64,000 nt of DNA, taken from positions 870,001 to 934,000 of the forward strand of contig JAESUZ010005469.1 in assembly GCA_017311185.1 (NCBI GenBank), given 5' to 3'. Below the pieces are notes generated by a model. That model worked only from the letters and a program-made list of their open reading frames with translations. It searched no databases and was not told the origin of the DNA. The DNA is from Proteles cristata cristata. Its lineage: Eukaryota > Chordata > Mammalia > Carnivora > Hyaenidae. Positions 49,383 to 61,744 of this stretch are shown piece after piece (position 1 is the first letter of the stretch; every line of letters starts with the position of its first letter). Both the position numbers and the translations under genes were made by a program.

Positions 49383-51439
49383 GTGAGCAAGAAAATAAAT
49401 ACAAAAACTAATCCGAAATGAAGCCTCAATTCCATTTCACCTGAAATACTTGTTAATTAATTATCAAGTATTTTGTTTAAGTTTAGAATGGTTCAAAACT
49501 GTTTAAGAATTTAGAGTTACATATTGGACTTCTCATGTAACTTTATGGCTTAATTCACTTTATTCAGTTTTGATTGATTCAGTTTGGATTCTGATTTTCT
49601 AATTTGGGCATGAACCTTTTTTTCTTTAAAAAAAAAAAAGGTCTTTCCCTATATATCAAAGTCAATGTTAAAACCTCAAAAGACTTCTAAATGTTTTTAA
49701 TTTTTATAAATCAAATATTACATTAAGTGGGCATCAGAACAAGAGAGACATGAGAAAGGAAATGCCCAGCAAGACTTCCTTTCTTTCACTTGCATTTACT
49801 TAACTGTGCTTAATGAAGTTGGTGTCTTCTGTGGTTGCATGGTAGTGTTCTCTTTTTTTAATTGAGATATAACTGACATCAGTAAAATTTTTATTAGAGA
49901 AACAGAAAAGGAATGGTGTCCGCTTTAGTCCAGTTAGAGTACTTCCTTCCACTCAGCATGTCAAGGAGTTTATTTTGGTTTTTATGACCTCCCCGACCCA
50001 AGGCTTCATTACTTTTTTCTCTTAAGAAGAATCTTAAGTTTTCAAAGGGCGTTTGGTACACTCATAGTGTGGAGGGAATAGGAAAGAATACAGAGATTCA
50101 GAGGAAGCAGTGGTAATTCCAAGCACACTCCAAGTTATAGGACTAGTTCATGCCTTAATTATATAGCATTTCCATGTGCCACACTGGAGTATTAATAGGG
50201 TCAGAAGTACCTTTTGCTTATTACCAGTGTCTTTTCTTATTCAGTTATGTGCTTCCAGTCTTAGGATCATTGTTTTTTTTCTTCCTCAATGTATTTTGGG
50301 AAAAGCTTCTTTAAGACTTGTGCATATTATTGATTGGAGGCCAATAAAAGTACTTTCAGGTGTCTCCTATGTGCAAAGTATTCTCCTTTACTGCAGGAGA
50401 CTGGAGATTGAATGCGATTTAATTTGTGTTCTTCTTGAAAGTGACTATCTTGGGGCTACCTTTTGGACTCCTCTTTCGTGAGTGCTACTGTACTCATTAA
50501 CACACCAGATCCCTAGTAAGACCAGATCTTACCCTTTCTACCTAGGAACTCATCTCTCTCCATCCCAGTAATTTGTTTTTTTCTGAGAGGAATTTGCATC
50601 TGAATATAGGCATCCCTACCTAATCAAAGCAAGTAGAAGTTTCATACTGGGTATGTTCTTATAAAATATAATGAGTTCTAATACAAGCTATATTTTTGTT
50701 CATGATCATTTCTCTTTTCTGGAGATGAATATTCACGATAACTCTGCTTCTTGAAAAACCATCTCTGTCTCTGGAGAGCTCAAAATTGGTTCCTTCATAA
50801 ATTCCTCCTTCTACTTACTCCACACCGCTTCCTCTACTAGGTGTCCTTCTCCTACTTCAGCACTTTCTGGCTTTCCTCCCATTTTAGGATTCTGTTCTCT
50901 TCACCTAATCATCAGTAGGCATAGGTTCTTTCTGTGTCTCTTCCATCTTCCCTTTCTTTTTGCCTCTTTAATTTTGCTGATCCAAATAAACTCGTAAATT
51001 GCTGTTAACCCTAGGTCTTTGTGTCTCCTCACGAGGACAATGTTTTATGACAATTAATGGTTTGGATCGACTGATTCCAGAGTCCAACAATAGGTCTTTG
51101 TTAAGATCAAATGCTGCCTTTTGTCTACTCTGTAGAGACTGAACCTAACCTCTTGAGGGATAGGATCAGTACTCTATAAAGAAGATGTCTACCTTCTTTC
51201 TCTCCTTCTCTCGCTTTTCTTCTCTCTACCCTAGTAATACTGTGTGTGTTTGTTAGAAAATATCCAAGACCACTATCATGAGAGTGAATGAGCAGACTTT
51301 CCAAAGCCTGTTCTTCCCTGTTCTTCCCATCCCCACTTCAAGTGTTTTGCACATGGTATTTAGGACGATTATTAAACAGAAATGAAATAGATTAAGAAAT
51401 GAGCATAAAGGAATCAATTCTCTTGAACTGTGGTTGCAT
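48621..51439. other. Last-intron sequence with scattered simple repeats
   Basis: Short (GT)n at 48834-48849; (TG)n followed by (AG)n at 49319-49380; a possible short antisense L1 tail near 49855-49880 ('ttaattgagatataactgac'). No exon was seen. Confidence 0.5.
49319..49380. repeat. Compound (TG)n(AG)n microsatellite
   Basis: About 26 bp of TG runs directly into about 30 bp of AG with one G interruption. Confidence 0.95.
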
Positions 51440-51760
51440 AATGGAAATCGACTACTATGAATGAACCCATGTACTGAAGTTATGAACAGCAGAGCTAATG
51501 CACTGCCATGAGTTCATCTTTATTATTGCATTACACCTGAATCAATTGATAAAGTAGCCTTTTTTTTTTAAGCAAGGGATAGCACTTAATTGAATAAAAG
51601 TCAATGTAATTATATTAGCAGAGGCCAACAGTACTGCTGACAGCGGAAAAGGGACACTCTGGAACGGAGTGCCAGAGCTAGTCTACACATTTCTGCACAT
51701 CGTTTGGTTGACAGATATTGAGGGCTGGTACATCATCTAATTAGATTACAGATTTCTATT
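51440..51760. other. Candidate conserved non-coding element
   Basis: Repeat-free sequence with 'cacctgaatcaattgataaa', 'gcacttaattgaataaaag', 'tcaatgtaattatattagc', 'catctaattagattacag'. Paired ATTA sites around 51735-51755 are nearly palindromic. Composition-based inference. Confidence 0.35.
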
Positions 51761-54139
51761 GCTGTAAGTGAGAAATGAAGAGAAACTTCTCTTCCTGGTA
51801 ACATATCAGTAGAGATGTGTAATTTCACAAGTTATCTTAGGAAAGAAGTGTCCATCTGGGTGATCAGTGTGTCCTTTTGTTAATGTTAATTTATTCTTCC
51901 TTATTCAGTGTGTCTTGATGTGACTGCTGTGTGTCTGGCTGCTGTTTTTTCAGCAGTGAATCTAGGAAGTAGTAACTGCAGATGTGTGAGAAGCAACAGA
52001 GTTCTAGATTACAGTCGTTGCAAAAATGTGTGTTTGTGAAATTAAGAAAGTGGGGAGGGTGTTAAAAATAATACACAGGGGTAGGATTTCGTGGGCCACG
52101 TACAGTTGGCAGATTGTTTTATCAACAGTAATTTTACGTAGTGTAACTCTATTTCCACATTCTTATAACTCTGGAGGTGTCACACCCACATGTCAGGGTA
52201 GGCATTTCCTGCACTCTGCTTAGCACCCTGCACTTGGCGTCATCTGCCATCTGACACCAAGGAAACGGGAGCAACAGTGTCAGAGCAGGGACTGCGGGGA
52301 CAGCTTCTGTTTATCACTCACGTATTTGCACACTGCTTGTGTCTGAGTAGAACTCATTTATGGATGATGATGATGATGCTGTGAATTTGGTTTATCTCAA
52401 TTCAATTTATGATTTTTGGATGATACAGCTGATCTGAAAATCATCAAGACAGCATATGAGATGATCGCTTATGACAGAAATGATTTTGTGATCAGAACAT
52501 TTTAAATCCCTATTTTATTGTTTGCGTTTTTTTAAACCAGATGTCTAGAATGTGAATTTGTTTTCTCTCTCTCTCTCTTTCTCTCTCTTTTTCTCTGTCT
52601 CTCATTCTTGCTTTCTTTTGTGATCGATTTAGCAAAAGATTAGAAAGCTGATCTTATTATCACAAGGTAAGCTCAGCCTTCCTAAGTGCAGTGTGGAGAG
52701 GGCTGCCGCCCCTCTGCCCCTTAACACCCGGAGTGCTAAATATTGTCTTGTGTGGAAAGGTGGAGAAGTCTTTCCTACCTTTCTTGTCTCTGAGGCACAT
52801 ACCTCTCAACCATCTCTAAGAAATTAGCCATGCTTGTCACCAAATGGAGTGACGCATTTTGGAGTTTCATACGTTTTAATTACAATCAAGAGGTCTGTTG
52901 AATGTTATACTGGCCATTCTAGGTCATTTCTATTATCACAATTACTTCTTCAAGATGGAGAGCTTCCGCCATTCCCGAGAAGCTTTTCTGTATCTGTGTA
53001 TTTATTTATTGGTTTATTTTTTGGAAGGGTAAGCCTTCAATTTAGGTACTTGTCAAACATGTGAGAATTGCAGGTGGAGAGAGGTATATGCCCAAGGGCA
53101 CTTTAAAAATAAATGGGGGATGTAAATACAAAGGCAATGTTTTCAGATAGATAATAACATATCAGGCTTTGTAAATCATGACATCCGGATCTATGGATGC
53201 TGTGGGACAATTCGTATCTTTTTTTTTTTTTTTTTACAAGCAAAGCACTTAGTAGAGTAAAAGTTTTGCTTGTTAAGAAGTACAGATTCCAGTTGTTAAA
53301 ATAGAGGGGACTGTATATTGTGCTTAATTTGGGGGGTATTTATTGTGTGGGTTTTTTCTTTTTTGTCCCTTTGGGATTTTTAAATGGTGGGCGGGTTTTA
53401 TTTTTAAAAACAATTTCTGTTTTTCAGGTTTTGTTTTAAAGGATTACATTTTAAAAGTTGAACTACTTGATGAAAGCATGTTCAACTCCAAAAGGCAGCA
53501 GTTTCTGAAAATTAAGTCTATTTTACTATTAGATTAGCTGAGATCCCACATTATTTTGAGAAAAGGGATTCATGATAGTCTGTAACCATATTTCAAATTA
53601 GTAATCTGTAAAACTAAATTTTTCCTACATAAAACTTGAAGTGCAGAAAGGTGAGGGGGGAAAATTATTTTTTGGAGTTTAAACTGAAATTATCTAGACC
53701 ATTTACTTTTTTTAAAAAATTGATCTTTTCTATACCTCTAAATAAAGCGCTATAGGACAAAAAGAGCTTGTTTTGCTTTGTGTTTCTTTTTTTAGGTGTA
53801 AATTCAAATTATTCAGTTTAGACAGCAGAAAGTTTCCATTCTTTTATCCTATTTAATATATTCTGAAATCTCTGCTGTGAGATTCTCTGCAGCCGATGCT
53901 GCTACCTACTAAAGCTAACAGAACTGTCATTGAGAAAAAGGTGCATGGGCTTGCATTCATCCTACCATTGAAGAATTTTACTCTTCTAAAAAATGATGTT
54001 AATGAAAAGTTCTCCTGATTGCGCTCCCCACCGCCACTTACTCCCAAATCCTGAGCATGTAGGGAAATGTTTGCTTTTATAATGGTGTAATTAGCAATGA
54101 ATGTGCTTATTTGATGCCTGGTGGAAGCTGAATCAATTT
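51761..54139. other. Last-intron sequence with CT and GAT simple repeats
   Basis: (GAT)n near 52360-52378, a CT-rich tract at 52564-52603 and T runs near 53218-53236. The portion 52380-52510 is repeat-free and could be conserved. No coding exon was found. Confidence 0.45.
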
Positions 54140-54213
54140 TAAAATGTTCTCCTTTTTCTCACCCCTCCCCACTCCCTCTGCACCTACCCCCCCCTTCCCT
54201 CTTGTTTTCCTAG
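54140..54213 (+). promoter_or_regulatory. BNC2: Splice acceptor of the last BNC2 exon
   Basis: An unusually long C/T-rich tract (about 60 bases, including a C8 run) precedes 'ttttcctag'; the cut follows the AG at 54212-54213. It looks like a strong acceptor with extended polypyrimidine binding potential. Confidence 0.93.
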
Positions 54214-54874
54214 ACACAGTGCCAACATAAACCTGCATCGCAAACTGTTGACCAAAGAACTCGATGACATGGGCCTGGACTCAGCGCAGCCCTCTCTTAG
54301 CAAGGGCCTCCGGGATGAATTTTTGATGAAGATCTACGGTGCCCAGCACCCCTTGGGGCTCGATGTCAGGGAAGACGCCTCCTCTCCCGCAGGGACTGAA
54401 GACTCCCACCTGAACGGGTACGGGAGAGGCATGGCAGAGGACTACATGGTCCTTGACCTGAGCACCACCTCCAGCCTGCAGTCCAGCAGCAGCATCCATT
54501 CTTCCCGAGAATCCGATGCAGGCAGCGATGAGGGGATTCTCCTCGACGACATTGATGGGGCGAGTGACAGTGGGGAGTCAGCACACAAGGCCGAGGCCCC
54601 TGCCCTCCCTGGCAGTCTAGGGGCTGAAGTTTCAGGATCTCTGATGTTCAACAGCTTGTCCGGGAGCAATGGTGGGATCATGTGCAACATTTGCCACAAA
54701 ATGTACAGCAACAAGGGGACTCTGAGAGTGCACTACAAAACTGTGCATTTGCGAGAAATGCACAAGTGCAAAGTTCCCGGTTGCAATATGATGTTCTCCT
54801 CTGTGCGAAGCCGAAACCGGCACAGTCAGAACCCTAATCTCCACAAAAACATTCCCTTCACTTCAGTAGATTAG
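54214..54874 (+). CDS. BNC2: BNC2 last coding exon (C-terminal 219-220 residues)
   Basis: The first base completes the split Arg codon, then [20 protein letters not shown] follows. The exon supplies the His ligands of the second finger of pair 2 (54215-54238), an acidic Ser-rich stretch ([18 protein letters not shown]), and zinc-finger pair 3 (54683-54844; [13 protein letters not shown]...H then [19 protein letters not shown]). It ends NIPFTSVD and TAG at 54872-54874. With the previous exon this gives 876 residues of a protein that is about 1,099 residues in human, as I recall. All Cys and His ligands are present and the frame is intact. The paired-finger arrangement is the hallmark of basonuclins. 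Confidence 0.98.
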
Positions 54875-54963
54875 CTTCAGAACGGACACTACAAATGCCA
54901 GCTCTCACCAGATGGCCTAAATGTTTGAACTGCCATAGTCCGTGTGTGCTTGTGTACCTGGGC

Positions 54964-55008
54964 GTGTGTGTATGTGTGTGTGTGTGTATACACATGTATG
55001 CCTCTGTG

Positions 55009-55040
<32 letters not shown>
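54964..55040 (+). repeat. (TG)n followed by (CA)n in the 3' UTR, potential RNA hairpin
   Basis: A GT-rich run (54964-54987, one interruption) is followed about 24 bases later by a pure CA run (55012-55040). On the transcript GU and AC repeats are complementary, so they could form a long stem starting about 90 nt after the stop. Confidence 0.9.
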
Positions 55041-55041
<1 letters not shown>

Positions 55042-55161
55042 TTTCTTTTCTTTAGATACACAAAGATAAACACTAGGTGCTTTTGAAATTATTTTTCTTT
55101 TTCCTTTATATTTTTGGGAAAGGGGTGGGATCTTTCATTTGGGGGTGAAAACAGTACCCTT

Positions 55162-55315
<154 letters not shown>

Positions 55316-55405
55316 GTGCAACCGGCCCAAATTCTGACAGAATAAGAATTCTTGGTCCTCTGCAAAGGGACAGTTTGTTGTACCCATGACTGTTGCCTGC
55401 AAAAA

Positions 55406-55411
55406 AATAAA
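55406..55411 (+). promoter_or_regulatory. BNC2: Possible proximal poly(A) signal AATAAA
   Basis: Canonical hexamer about 530 nt after the stop, followed by A-rich sequence and then a GU-rich stretch (agttgtcttttgtg). Use would give a short 3' UTR that keeps the CA repeats. Confidence 0.4.
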
Positions 55412-55513
55412 AGGGAAAAAAAAAAAAGAAACAAAAAAGGAACTTCTTATAGTTGTCTTTTGTGAACTTTAAGGTTTTGAGAGAATCTTCAATTAAAGCA
55501 TGGCAGATTCACC

Positions 55514-55521
55514 TGTAAATA
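55514..55521 (+). promoter_or_regulatory. Pumilio-type element TGTAAATA
   Basis: Exact match to the UGUAHAUA consensus within the 3' UTR. Confidence 0.45.
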
Positions 55522-58500
55522 TTTAGCCTTGAGAGGCCAATGATGTAAAGCAATTGTATTGATGGTTGTTTAACTCTTTTGTTTAATTTTTACAGTTACA
55601 TCCAGCTGTTAGATATGCAGGAAAAAAATAGTTTGCTGGCTAGCTCTATTCATTTATGTTAGCATTAATGCACATTTCTTTTAAAAAAAAAAACATGGTC
55701 TTGTTTTTACTACCTGCTAGATAGAGTGATAAGGAGGTGCTGGCATGCTTTACAGCACAGATCTGATTTTTTAAAATGTCCTGTACTAGTACATAAACCC
55801 AGTCATGCACTTTTTTTCATACACTACAAGGGGACGTGTAATATCCATGCTTCTTTTTTATCCTTAAACTATTGCCATACTTCAAGTAAGTGTCTTTTTT
55901 AAAAAAAAAATCACTTGTATAAAAATGGTCTGGTCAGTATAGGGCACAAATGCCAAACAAAAGTATTAGTGTTAACACAAAACTGCCAACTTTGCACAAG
56001 TTTCCAGAAAAGAAAATACAATTAGTCACTCAACATAACCACAGGCCAATTTGTCGGCCACCAGAAAACCGCTTTAAAAAAAAAAAAAAAAACACTTGGT
56101 GATTCTTTCAAGTGCCGAATGTTATTAGAATCAACATTGCATCCTTCTTGCTTATATGTTAAGTTACATAAAAGGAAAACAAAATTATGTGGTGTGAAAC
56201 AGCCAAGGCATTTATTCTTCAGAGGCAGGATAATATTTCAGGATACAAAAGCCCAAATTACTCACTATGGAACAAAGCTGAATGCAGTGACAGTGTTGAA
56301 CATTCATTTGCAGGACCTACCCCTTCTCCTTTAAAAAGAAAGCAAAAGTCTGAACTGGGTTGGTCTGTTGTATGGCTGTGTAATTTGTTGCAAGTTCTGC
56401 AGTAGTCCTATGATTCAGGCCTGTCTGATAGACAAAATCAAAAGACATTTCATAGCAGCAGTACTTGGAAGCTTTGAAAACATGTGCTGAACTTGAATTG
56501 AGCAACACTCCTTTCTGAAAAGCCAGACGAAGGGGGGTTTAAAATAGGATCTCTCACTGTTGAGTGTTTTGTGTTTCCCCACATGATTTGTCAGAGAGAA
56601 ATGAAAGTAAGCCTGAAACCAAGCAATTGAGAGTGAGAAAGAGGGGGAGGCGATTCTCCAAACCTTTTTTGTTTTGTTTTGTTTTGTTTCCGATGTTTAC
56701 ACATGTTGCCTGAGCTGGTTAACCACATGGGCAGCCCTCAGCTACCACAACATACTCACTAAATGATGATATTTACTCAAGTTCAGTCTGCAGCCAAAAC
56801 CATTAGGATGTGCACTGCAGACTGTGTTTTGTTGTCTTTTTTTCTTTTTTTTTTAAGGTGGGGGTGGGAAGGGGGGAAGACGGATAAACAAGGAATATTT
56901 TGTCTAACAGTACACAATAATTTAAAGAGAATGTATTTCTTTTCTGCATTTAGTGGCCTCAAACATTTCTCTCGTCAGTCTAAGTTAGAAATGCCCCCTT
57001 TTAATTTTGCATGTTGTTTCCATTTTTCATGTTTTGTAATTATTTTTTCTATGTTCACATCAGCATTCACTTCCGTTAAATTTGCCAAAGGAAACTGTTA
57101 ATATGTTTCTGTTGTTGTTATTATTCCTGTAGGATTTATTGTACCTCACAGTATTTATTGTTTCCAAAAAGTAAGCATCATTAGTTGAGGATTCAGTATT
57201 TTTATTTGTAAAAATTTCAGAAACAATAGATTATTAAAGACAAGCTAGACTTGTCTGGAAGCTTCATCTTCTCATCTCCTTCAGAGGATACTATGGGGTT
57301 CATTTAATTCACTCGGTTCTCCAGTGAGGAAAGACCAAAAGTATTTGCAGTACAAAAGAAACCATATCAAACACTATGTCTGTTAAATGACAAATGTTTA
57401 CGGTAAAAAGCTGAGGAATTAGTAATAACCATTTTTGTTTTCTTGTACCTTCGAATTCCCCAAAGTCTTAATTGCTTTATTTTGGTGTTGTGTTAAATTG
57501 AATAGACAGAGATGTTTTCCTTTGTTTTATACCATATAAGACTATGTACAGTATGTTTGTGAAAAACTGAACTAGAATAATGAAAGTTTGTTTGCAAACA
57601 TCTTGGTCCTCTTAGCGTTCTCTGTGTTGTGCTGTTGCTCCATTACCAAATGATTCGATTCAAAAAGGGTGGAAAAAAGTATTTTTAGTACCCCAACAAA
57701 AGATTGTGGAAACACTAGCTGTTGGACTGTGGTAGGCTGAATTACACTTAGCTTTATGAAAATAACACATTTTTATTTCAGTGTGCTTCTAAAGTTACAC
57801 TGTTGGTTGAGATATTAGAACTCATCTTGTACAGAATCAGTGTTTTGTCTGTTTAATGTCAACTCAAAGGTCACATAGCCCTAGTGAGTGGATTCCATAG
57901 CTGTCAGCAGGTCACATCAGTAAATGAACCAGGCTTAGAACAAATGTTTGTTACTTGCCACAAACTGGGCTAATGTGGAGAGCCGGTTAGAACAGTCCAG
58001 AAGTAATGAGATTCTCAAACTAGAATTTCCCTTGCTTGGAAACTTGAATGTGTTCACCTGCGTTTTGTCAGAAAAATGACAATGAGTCCTGGGCAACTGG
58101 CTCTTTTTAAGTATCTCCCCTATTTGCTACTACTTTAGTGCCTCAAGTGCCCAGATGTTACGGTGGCCTTCTAAATGGGTGAATGACACTCTCCATTTTG
58201 AAGCCTGTTTGCTTAAAAGGGGCGGGGGGGTGGATGGAAGCGGTACGTGAAATGTAGAAGTAGGAATTGCCTGGTGCTGCCCGTCCCAAAGTGTTACTTT
58301 TCTTGGGTACGCGCCCGAGGGCGATGTTTGACTTAACTGTAAACCTAGTCAAGATGGTGACCCCAAGCTTACTCGCAGACAAGAAGGAGAAAGAGATCAG
58401 CGCTTTAATCACGGGGCCCTTCATCTTTGTCTGCTCCTACTCATTTGTTTCTTCATAGGAGTTTTCTTTAGTGAAACCGTTTCTTTCGAGCTGCATCCGT

Positions 58501-58676
58501 TCTGTGCTGGCTGAAAATTCATAGCGATGCAGATTTTCATCCAAGCAGCTTTTTCCCCATTTGATTGATTTTAACCACAGCTTTGTCACAGGTAGAAAAT
58601 GAGGCAGTATTATTAATGTGCATGTTCACTAGCTGATGTTGAAACTTACTGTTTTGATCATTCTAAACTATGTTTT
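55522..58676 (+). other. BNC2: 3' UTR middle section
   Basis: Mostly unique sequence with several A or T homopolymers (for example 56074-56090) and AU-rich words such as 'cagtatttattgtttcc' near 57150. No coding potential or transposon was recognised. Confidence 0.5.
56665..56689 (+). repeat. (TTTTG)n short tandem repeat
   Basis: About five TTTTG units in the 3' UTR after a T run. Confidence 0.85.
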
Positions 58677-58684
58677 TGTACATA
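58677..58684 (+). promoter_or_regulatory. Pumilio-type element TGTACATA
   Basis: Exact UGUAHAUA consensus match in the 3' UTR. Confidence 0.45.
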
Positions 58685-59387
58685 TCAGAAAGGCTTAGTC
58701 TGCTTTAGGGAATATCTGCATGCTTACGGAGGGGGACGACAAAGAGCAAGAGAAAGGATAGATAGTAAGTAATTTGGTTTTTAAAATGTGATTAAAAAGT
58801 TTGACATTCTTCGTTCTGCTGTGGATTGTATTGAGATAAGTGAACCCAGTGTAACGCATCTCAGATCTTAGTCTCACTGTCCAGTTCAGCCTAATGGATT
58901 TTAAAGGTTTGAAGGTATTAATGTTTTCCTTCTCAACGTGACACACATCTTTTTTGAAAACGTTTTTAGCACAATGGTGGCACTGTCCTTGTAGTGTGAT
59001 TTCTTTGGTCATGAATTTCCAGGCTCTTCCCATAAGAGGAGAAAGACACTTAACTGGTTAATGGCCCTGTTAGTGTATACATCGCTCTTAAAAAAGAAAG
59101 AAAAAGAAAAAACCTTGAATATACTAATAGACTATTCTAGAGGCATTCTCCCCATTTTGCTGAGGAGAAACCAGGCCCTAGAGTCCCACCAAATAAGTGA
59201 CCTTTTTGTTCCCCTTCCCATGGACACACCCCAAATGTGTACCAAGCAAACGAGAACGGGGGCCATTAAAATGTAAAGAAGCCAGTAACCAGATGGAGGT
59301 GGACATGCTGCTTTCCGTTAAGTGTTGACCTGAGCAGCCCCAACTTGTACCTGGTCTGTTAGTGTTGGATTAGATTGACTAACAGTA

Positions 59388-59393
59388 AATAAA
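59388..59393 (+). promoter_or_regulatory. BNC2: Possible intermediate poly(A) signal AATAAA
   Basis: Canonical hexamer 4.5 kb after the stop. The downstream sequence is not strongly GU-rich. Confidence 0.3.
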
Positions 59394-61126
59394 ATTCAAC
59401 TGTAATAGGACACACTAATCTGCTATCATAAACAAACCAGTCATCCGGAAGAACCTTTCTACAACCCTATGGGCAAGCCCCTTTTCTTAACTTATAAACC
59501 ATTAGAACAAATGTCATTTAAAAAAAAAAAAAAAGCTTCCAACTATTCAAATTAGAGGATGTTGCTTTTCCCTCCCATTCTTTGCTTTTTAATGGAAGGG
59601 GTCTAAGTGTGTAAGGAGGCCATAAAAGGCAGGTACAAAAAAGACGTGCGAATGAGCTTTTTCCAAAAGCAGTGCAAGGGATACTGAGTAGGGAATAGAA
59701 ACCTGCCCCAGGTGGGGGTAGCTGGTAAAGGAAATACCAAGTGAACTGAAAGTGTTTGGTCAAAATGAAAGTCTGGCACGGTTCTGCCCAACAGTGGGTG
59801 AGAGCATCTCATGCTGCCCCACAGAGCTCCCTGTGACAGGTGCGTCACAGCACCCCTGTCTGAGGAAGAGGGGGAAGCAAAGAAAACTCATGGAATAACT
59901 GAGAGTCCTTATGGGTCAGAAGAGCCAAGGGCAGTTGTGGGGTTTTTTTTTTTCCTTTTGTTTTTGGTTTTGTTTTTGGATGGGAAGTGATGCTGGAGTC
60001 CATTTGGGGAGCAAAAAGAAGTGAAGGGTCACCTAGGGTATAGAAAAAGCCAGTGGCCAAACTGAGCTCTTAAATGCCTTTTCTCCATCGTTACTTTTAC
60101 CTGCCCCTGTAGCCATGATTGTAATGCCACTTGGCTAACGACTTCTTGATCAAAATGTGAGCTCATTTACCTTCCTATGAAACATAAAAATAGCTTCCCT
60201 GTTTTCATGTTTTTCCTCAAAGCTAAATCATGTGCTAGTCTAGCTCATGTTAATATTAAGACCATACCTGGTGGGTCTCAGACTCATTTCCCTATTCCCT
60301 GTTGTTGGAGAGTTGCTCCCCAGAAGTGGTTAACTTTGATTTAGTAGTATGTAAATCCAGCTATAAAACTGACCAGTGAATTAATCTGTCATCACTCTGG
60401 CCCAAACACCCATCCTTCCTTGTGTCTTTCCGTCATCCCCATTCTTTCCACATCTTGCACAAGTTGATGCTTGTGCTCATGCGGCAATAACCAGACAGCA
60501 AATACCATCCTTGGCATTTGTTGAGAACTCCAAATGCCTAATAATGGTTTTTTTTAATGAGCATTTTTACAAGTACACCGAATTGGATCAGCATTATTGT
60601 TCATTATAATGCTATATATTTTTGAAGCAACATACTATAGTTGTTATAAAACTATCTTTATTCTCTAAAGTGTTACTGTAAATTCATTTGACCTTTACTG
60701 CAAAAAAAAAAATCTTTTTTATATAGAGTATCTAGACAAGGCTCAGTTTGTAACAAATAGTGAACCATTACAGAAGAGGAAAGGAAAAAGCTGGGACTGA
60801 GCAGTGAGAAGCTTCAGTTCAATTTCACCTCATATCTTTCTAATAACTTACTTGTCACTTTATTACCTTCCAGTAATGTGAATGCTGCTGACAAGACTGT
60901 CACACTAACAGCAGACAACACCCTCTCTGCTTCAGCCCCAGCTCTCCTGGCTACTTATTGCCCTGGCCCTGAAGGGACACAAACTAATAGTGTGCTTTCC
61001 AGTTCAGCACTTGGCCATCAAATATAAAAGGATGCGTAATTGCCTGTTTATCCCTTGTGAAGGGGAAATTGAGTACAAGGACTCGGCTTTCCCTCTGAGT
61101 TCCCTGATGTACACACACATTCACAA

Positions 61127-61206
61127 CTCTCTCTCTTTCTCCCTCCCTCCCTCCCTCCTTTCCCTCTCCTTCCTTCTTACTTCTCTCCTTCCCTCTCTCC
61201 CCTCCC
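61127..61206 (+). repeat. Polypyrimidine tract (TC/CCCT)n in the 3' UTR
   Basis: About 80 bases almost purely C/T, including four CCCT-like units. A potential PTB/PCBP-type binding stretch, or simply a microsatellite. Confidence 0.9.
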
Positions 61207-61310
61207 AACAAACAAGTACATGCCTACTGAACTGCATCTTTGGTGAGCCCAAGGCTGCCTTGCAATGCCCTCTCCAGCTCTTAAGTGGACAGTAACAAGA
61301 TGACTTCTTA

Positions 61311-61316
61311 AATAAA
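61311..61316 (+). promoter_or_regulatory. BNC2: Possible poly(A) signal AATAAA
   Basis: Canonical hexamer followed by 'gggtcagtagagagaccctgtgacag'. Only weakly supported as a real processing site. Confidence 0.3.
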
Positions 61317-61636
61317 GGGTCAGTAGAGAGACCCTGTGACAGAATTCTGTGTGTCTTTAGAATCCTAAGTATTGCGATTCCATGCCCACTCATTGGAGGA
61401 TGTAGGGGTGGCCTTACAACTAGCAAAATTTCCCACAAGTCAGTGGCATGGGAAGATTAGATCACCCCATATTCTGGAAGGAAAGCATTAGAATATTTTC
61501 CTTCCCCTTCACAAAGTGCATGTTGGAAACAGATTGGTTGTGCCTGGTGGTAAAAAGTTGTTGTTTTAGCTTTGACAGCCAACCATTGGTCTAAATGTTC
61601 ATGCGTATCTTGAAATGACAACCTCTAAATGCATGG

Positions 61637-61744
61637 TGTAACACGACAGATTTAACCTTCATTTTGTTACACTGTAACACGACAGATTTAACCTTCATTT
61701 TGTTACACTGTAACACGACAGATTTAACCTTCATTTTGTTACAC
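61637..61744 (+). repeat. Perfect 3 x 36-bp tandem array in the 3' UTR
   Basis: Identical units start at 61637, 61673 and 61709, each beginning TGTAACACGACAGATTTAAC and ending TTGTTACAC. Each junction forms the palindrome TGTTACACTGTAACA (7-bp arms, 1-nt centre). There are no spacers and no mismatches between copies. Confidence 0.97.

Larger units (their letters stand above)
38637..54213 (+). other. BNC2: BNC2 last intron (15,577 bp)
   Basis: Flanked by GT...AG. The length is close to what I recall for the human intron (about 16 kb). It contains no CAN-SINE at all, unlike the preceding 36 kb, and very few recognisable old repeats, which suggests a regulatory-rich intron under constraint. Confidence 0.92.

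Noticed and set aside
56763..57101. 112-codon open frame in the 3' UTR
   Set aside because: Hydrophobic, T-rich-derived composition; chance length for an AT-rich 9-kb region, with no domain.
61637..61744. 36-bp direct repeats resembling CRISPR repeat length
   Set aside because: The units are contiguous with no spacers and lie in a mammalian 3' UTR; it is a tandem array, not CRISPR.
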